Positions 59,236 to 64,000 of a DNA stretch of 64,000 nt are shown here, piece after piece. Where the stretch lies: NCBI GenBank assembly GCA_947846985.1, contig CANTUZ010000001.1:187907455-187971454 (forward strand), given 5' to 3'. The position numbers and the translations under genes were made by a program. The notes beneath the pieces were generated by a model. It did no database searches and had not been told where the DNA came from. It worked only from the letters and a program-made list of their open reading frames with translations. This stretch comes from Fratercula arctica (lineage: Eukaryota; Chordata; Aves; Charadriiformes; Alcidae). Within the stretch, counting starts at the first letter, position 1. Every line of letters begins with the position of its first letter.

Positions 59236-62200
59236 CTAAATTTAAAGTGTAATTCCAAATATTATTTAATACTCATTAGATTTAACAGTACAGGACCATT
59301 TATTGCGCGAGTTTCTCATTATTAAGAGTCAAAAGAAGTTGCTTTTAAGTCATTGCAACCAACTGCAATGTATGTAACTGCCAAAGGAAAAAGTAAAATT
59401 ATTCAGTGATGCAGAACAAAATTACAAGAGCTGTGGAAGAGCCAAACAGAAACTGCACAGGATACTCAGAAAATCCATTTAAAGTTTATTAAAAAAAATT
59501 AATAGCAGTATTTATAAGTACCCCTGTTATTAGGATGTTATGCTCACCTATTTCAGAATCATCTCTGTCATTTTTTTATAGCAAAATCATCATGATGGTG
59601 ATACAGCATTAACACAGAAAGAAAGAATGGAAACTATCAAACCAGCATCAAATGGATAATTTTACAGAAAGAGGCCAGATTTTAAAAAGGGCTTTTACAA
59701 ACTTTTGAGTATTTTTTTCCAGAGAAACTGGTCTCATAAGATATGGTATCTTTTAAAATCTTAATTTCTTATAGAATCTCATTTTAAAAATAAGTTACAT
59801 CTACAAAGAGATCTAGTTGGTTCTCACTATTTCCAAAACTCAAATGATCAGAAAGTAGTAGAAAGAGAGAGAATATGATCTGTTAAAAAAACGTTCATCC
59901 AGATGTTTCTACCATGAAATAACCTGTAAAAGCAGCCTTTTGGTATATCTGAAGGATGGCGTACTTATAAACTCCAAATAGATTTCTCACCTGAAATTAA
60001 GACTACCCCTAATTACTACTCAACATCAGCTATACAGTCCCTAAACTCAAATCATTTCGTATTCGCTACTCTTGACTAATGCTGCAAACAACAGAAAAGT
60101 TCTGAAGAGTTCAAGGTTTACTGTCCTTTTTAGCTGAAAAAAGGCACAATTTTCCTCAGAAGTTATGCACTATGTAACTGAGATTTTCCAAGTGATGCTT
60201 GGGACAGAAAGCACTGTCAGCTGTGTTATCCATCAACTATCTCGATTAAAATTTAACTCATATTTAAATCCTAGGCTGAGTTTTCTTGCAGAACACTTAA
60301 ATATAGAAAAAAAAATTATCCATTTGTTAAAAGGGGAAGTGCTTCTGTGGCACATTCAACACTTTTCCTTGCTCATCTGACAGGCTGCTGTACAACACAG
60401 GACTTCTGATGTTAGCAGCCCTAAGGATGCTTCTCCACAAAAGTGAAAAAACTCATAATGCCATCTCCAAGTACGACTTTGTTCCTAACTCTCCAGCTGA
60501 GTACCTGGACTCAGCAGGAGTGGACCACTCTGGAATTTGAGACTGCAAGGATCCCACAGTCTCCACAGATAGAACATATGGGGCTCTTACTGATGTTAGA
60601 GCCTGCTGCAGCCTCAGAAATTCGTAAGATGTTATTGTTTGCAGTCTCTAGATTTTTGCAATTATTGCAGAAAGAATTTTGAAGCAACAGCTGACAACAC
60701 ATATCAGATCAAAATGCCAGGCAGTCTCAGTTCCTTGGATGGTGCTTAGCAGCAATTCTAGGGAAGAGAAGGTGCCTGGAAAAAGGTTTGCTTTGCACAA
60801 GACTGTTGTTTATGATGCCCAGCGTTCATCGTGGCTCCACAAAACAGTCTTCCAGGTTCTCCACCAGGTGTTCAGAAATCACAGGTAACACGTAAGTACA
60901 GGCTCACAAATGTGTCTTTAAATATTTCAAAACAACTTTATAAGTCTTTAGAGGTACTAGGTGCACAACTTACAGACGGAAAGCATATAGACCAGTCCAA
61001 ACTACTTCCCAAAGAAGACGTATTTTCCCTTTCTAGACCATCTCTGCTGAACATGAGGGTTATCCAGAACCTGACTATTCATGCAATGATGAACGCATGG
61101 AACAAGCACAGTGCAAGAAGCCCTTCTTCCTTATGGATAAGCAAGCTTTTAAGTTGGTGTTGGTTCAATTACACTCTGCAGTCCAAACAATGCAAATATT
61201 ATTGTGAAGTGGCCATATGTTTAAAAGTGTACAAGTGTTGTACAAGAACTTGCTTTTATCTGTAAAACAGACTATGCACAGTCTAGATTTTGATTTTAGG
61301 CACATCAACTCTAACTTAACTAAATAAAGTAATAAAACCTAACCCCTGAAAACACATGCCCCAAACTCAGACTCCATCATCAACACGACCTTTTGTTTCC
61401 ATCTAAAGGGTGACAGAAAAAAAGAGGCGAATAGCAGATTGCTTCAACACATGAAAGATGACACGCTTCTCAGATAAAAACAGTGAAGTTATGCATGAAC
61501 TCCTACATCCTTGCCATCTTGCTCAAGTGGCCACTAATTTTAATAACCTGACAATTTTCTGCCAAATATTAAATGTTGTTTTTGCAGGGAGTGGGAGTAG
61601 AAGAAGAACGGTCCTGCAACTGTGATATGGAAGCACACAGATCAGATAATTCTCTAATGGAGAAGTTAAACTTCTGGGTTATATTTTGAATTTTGATGTG
61701 TCAACTTTTCATTATTCAATCTCAAATCCAGAACAGGATGTCAATTTCTCTTATTCTAAACTAATAAACATGTGAGAAAGTAACCTTCTCAATCCTAAAT
61801 CCATCCAGAAGTAAAATTACTTTTATTGCTATCTTGTGAGACCAATGCTCAAAGAAAATAGACAAAAAAGAACCGAGTGTTATGAATAGCACAGAATCAG
61901 ACAAAAACCTTCAAATGTTGAATGGACATGACCCAGTATATTGAACAGACTTGTCTCAGTATGGAACAGTTTATAAGTGTAAGGAATGTAAGGATTTCAG
62001 CTTGAAAGAGTCATTGTTTAGGCTCTGTTGTAGAACACAGATAAAGATATTTACAGAGAAAATATCTTCCTGATATTGTTTGATGGAGGAAAGTGTATCA
62101 TGTTAGTGACAGGATTTCTCCCCAGTTCTCTGGATACAAAGCAGCTTGGTTCAGAGGCATCCATCAGAGGTCATCATTAATCTTTGTAGTAATAAGATCC

Positions 62201-64000
62201 AGGCTCTTTAAAATAGCTGGCTGTTAGCTGAAGATCTGCCATCACACTAAAAACTTTCAACTCTGGAGTTACGAGGAAACTGATTAGATTTGTTCTATCA
62301 GCGGTGTGGGGAGAAACTGTTAGTAGAACTCTAAAACTAGACTGCATCAAGAATTTAGGATAACTTATGAAGTGCTAATAAGCCAGGAGTGTTATGTCAT
62401 TTTTAAAATTCTCAGCTGAAGACTCACTAATTAATTCATGTCCATGCACAAAGCACAACTTATTTTCCAGGAACCGCTGTTTCCTGCTGTTGAGGAGCTA
62501 AGAGGCAAAACAATTCTGTTCCTATACATATAATCTTCCTGCACAAGAGCAGCCGATCCACGTGTTTATTTCAGTTTGTCAAAAAAATCCCTCTTTGTAA
62601 TAGGGAGCCTCAAACATGCTAAAACACTGAAACAGAAGTTATCAGTTTGTGTGAAATTATACCCCTTCAATAAAGGAACCGTAAGGCTTAGCCATTCACT
62701 AAAGTCCGCAATTCTCTCCCCTTATCCCAGTGGCCCCTGGACAAAAACAAGTTAACAATTACAACATAAAAACAGGTGATCAATATGAACACATAGTCAG
62801 ATTTGCAGTTTAGCGCAATCATGACGAAGACAGCAGCTCACACAGTGATGAGAAGAAAGCCAGAAAAAAATCTCCTTTTAGAGCTAAATTCCTGTCAAAG
62901 AGGGCTTTAGGATTCATATAAAGCCCACACCAGGATGCTGTCTAATGGGCATGATCCCGAGGCTTCAGAAAAGCAGTAACGTCAGAACACACTGGCATGC
63001 CTTAAAATATTCAGGTCAAGTGAACTGTTAAAAATCTCTTCATCAACAAAGCTCCCTATTCGTGCACCCTCTGAGAATATAGAATTACAGTCAAACACTG
63101 AAACTCCACTCAGGTACAAAACTTCACACAAAACATCCTTGTGACGCCAACTCTGAAGGCATATTAACATCTGTATGCAAATGTTGGTTCCAGCCACTAG
63201 AACACATGCCTCCTTGGCACAAGAATAGGGGGGGAAAAAAGCTGACACTGAGGACATGGCTAGCATCAGTGACAGGGAACAGGCTTGAGGCAACTATTTT
63301 AATGAGGCATTTTTGGTATCCCAGGCCGGGTACAGAGTACTCAGAAGAATCCTGCGGCCTGAAGTACTCACGTTGTTCCAAGGAAACTCCTATAACTGGA
63401 TTTTATTATGGCATCCTCCTATAAGCACAGGAAGTCTTTCGTTTCCCACAGGAATAATTCCAGTAAAGACTAAGGAAAAACAACCACCTTATCTCAGCTG
63501 GAAACCAAAACCTTGTAATGATGCATCCCTTAGTCCTGCATAACAGCAAAAATCCTAGCTGCAGTAAACTGTAAGAAACCAAATCTTCTATCCTTCTCTT
63601 TTTCTTTTTTTTGGTAAGGTTTTACAAACCTGTGTGGGATATGGGATTCCACAATGGAAGACAGCTCTCGTTTTCTCAACAGAAATTACCACCTCACAAA
63701 GGAGAACCACATTTAAAGTAGTTGTTTAGGGTCATCTACTGCTAATCCGAGCATCGATTTCCTTTCAGGGAAAACATACTTAAATACTAAAAGTGGTAAC
63801 AAGTAAAATTTAAAACAGAATTATTTCCTGCTCACTCCAACTCCCACATCATTGCAGCAAAGAAATACTGGGGAATTCCACTTCATATTGAGATCTAGGC
63901 AGAGAAGATGCAAGATTTCACAGGGGATCTATGGGATTACGCACTTCAGAAAAAGTCTGTCTATATTAAAATTTAAGAAGTTGCAGAATACTCTGAAAAC
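59236..64000 (-). other. ASZ1: ASZ1 intron running off the window
   Basis: No further ASZ1 exon was found. The exon for the first part of the SAM domain (expected to contain a LTMREDEF-like sequence) is not visible, so the intron should continue past 64000. Open frames such as 60831-61265 show no family similarity. Confidence 0.65.

Noticed and set aside
60831..61265. 144-codon plus-strand open frame opposite the ASZ1 intron
   Set aside because: Peptide not recognised, no repeat or exon signals around it.
1..64000. CRISPR arrays, operons, tRNA or rRNA genes, or a bacterial-type system
   Set aside because: No regularly spaced repeats, no clover-leaf tRNA pattern and no rRNA core sequences were seen; spliced genes and CR1 elements show this is a bird chromosome.

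Overview
The window is nuclear genomic DNA from a bird. It carries many CR1 LINE 3' fragments, an avian-type retroviral LTR, short single-copy exons with GT-AG borders and a GC-rich CpG island. Three protein-coding genes are recognisable from spliced exons: the 3' end of ST7 (+ strand), all of WNT2 (- strand) and the 3' end of ASZ1 (- strand). This is the ST7-WNT2-ASZ1 order known from mammals and chicken next to CFTR. The species cannot be named from this sequence.

Layout. 1-16.45 kb: the last four coding exons of ST7 (1679-1829, 6405-6497, 9540-9679, 16120-16215), its 3' UTR and a polyadenylation signal, with one CR1 fragment in the first intron. 16.45-22.1 kb: non-coding DNA between the converging ST7 and WNT2 genes, with a G-rich tract, a perfect hairpin and one candidate extra exon. 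22.1-42.0 kb: WNT2, five coding exons (41933-42012, 40202-40425, 36386-36663, 33162-33426, 23143-23372) that join without frame breaks into a 358-residue secreted Wnt with 24 cysteines and the acylated-serine motif. Its introns carry several CR1 fragments and long A/T tracts. About 39.96-43.2 kb: a CpG island over exons 2 and 1 and the upstream DNA, the likely promoter region. 43.2-51.1 kb: non-coding DNA with a CR1 at the island edge and a three-layer nest of repeats (CR1 split by an LTR, which is itself split by a younger CR1). 51.1-64 kb: the last four coding exons of ASZ1 (59123-59235, 53801-53906, 53257-53370, 51311-51457), with the rest of the gene beyond the right edge.

The three genes are neighbours by conserved synteny, not an operon. 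ST7 encodes a multi-pass membrane protein, WNT2 a secreted signalling ligand, and ASZ1 a germline piRNA-pathway protein anchored in the mitochondrial membrane. I found no prokaryotic system, CRISPR array, or tRNA or rRNA gene. I do not see an undescribed biological system. The points most worth a second look are the nested repeat, inverted CR1 pairs around WNT2 exons, a candidate alternative last exon for ST7, and tandem splice acceptors in ASZ1.
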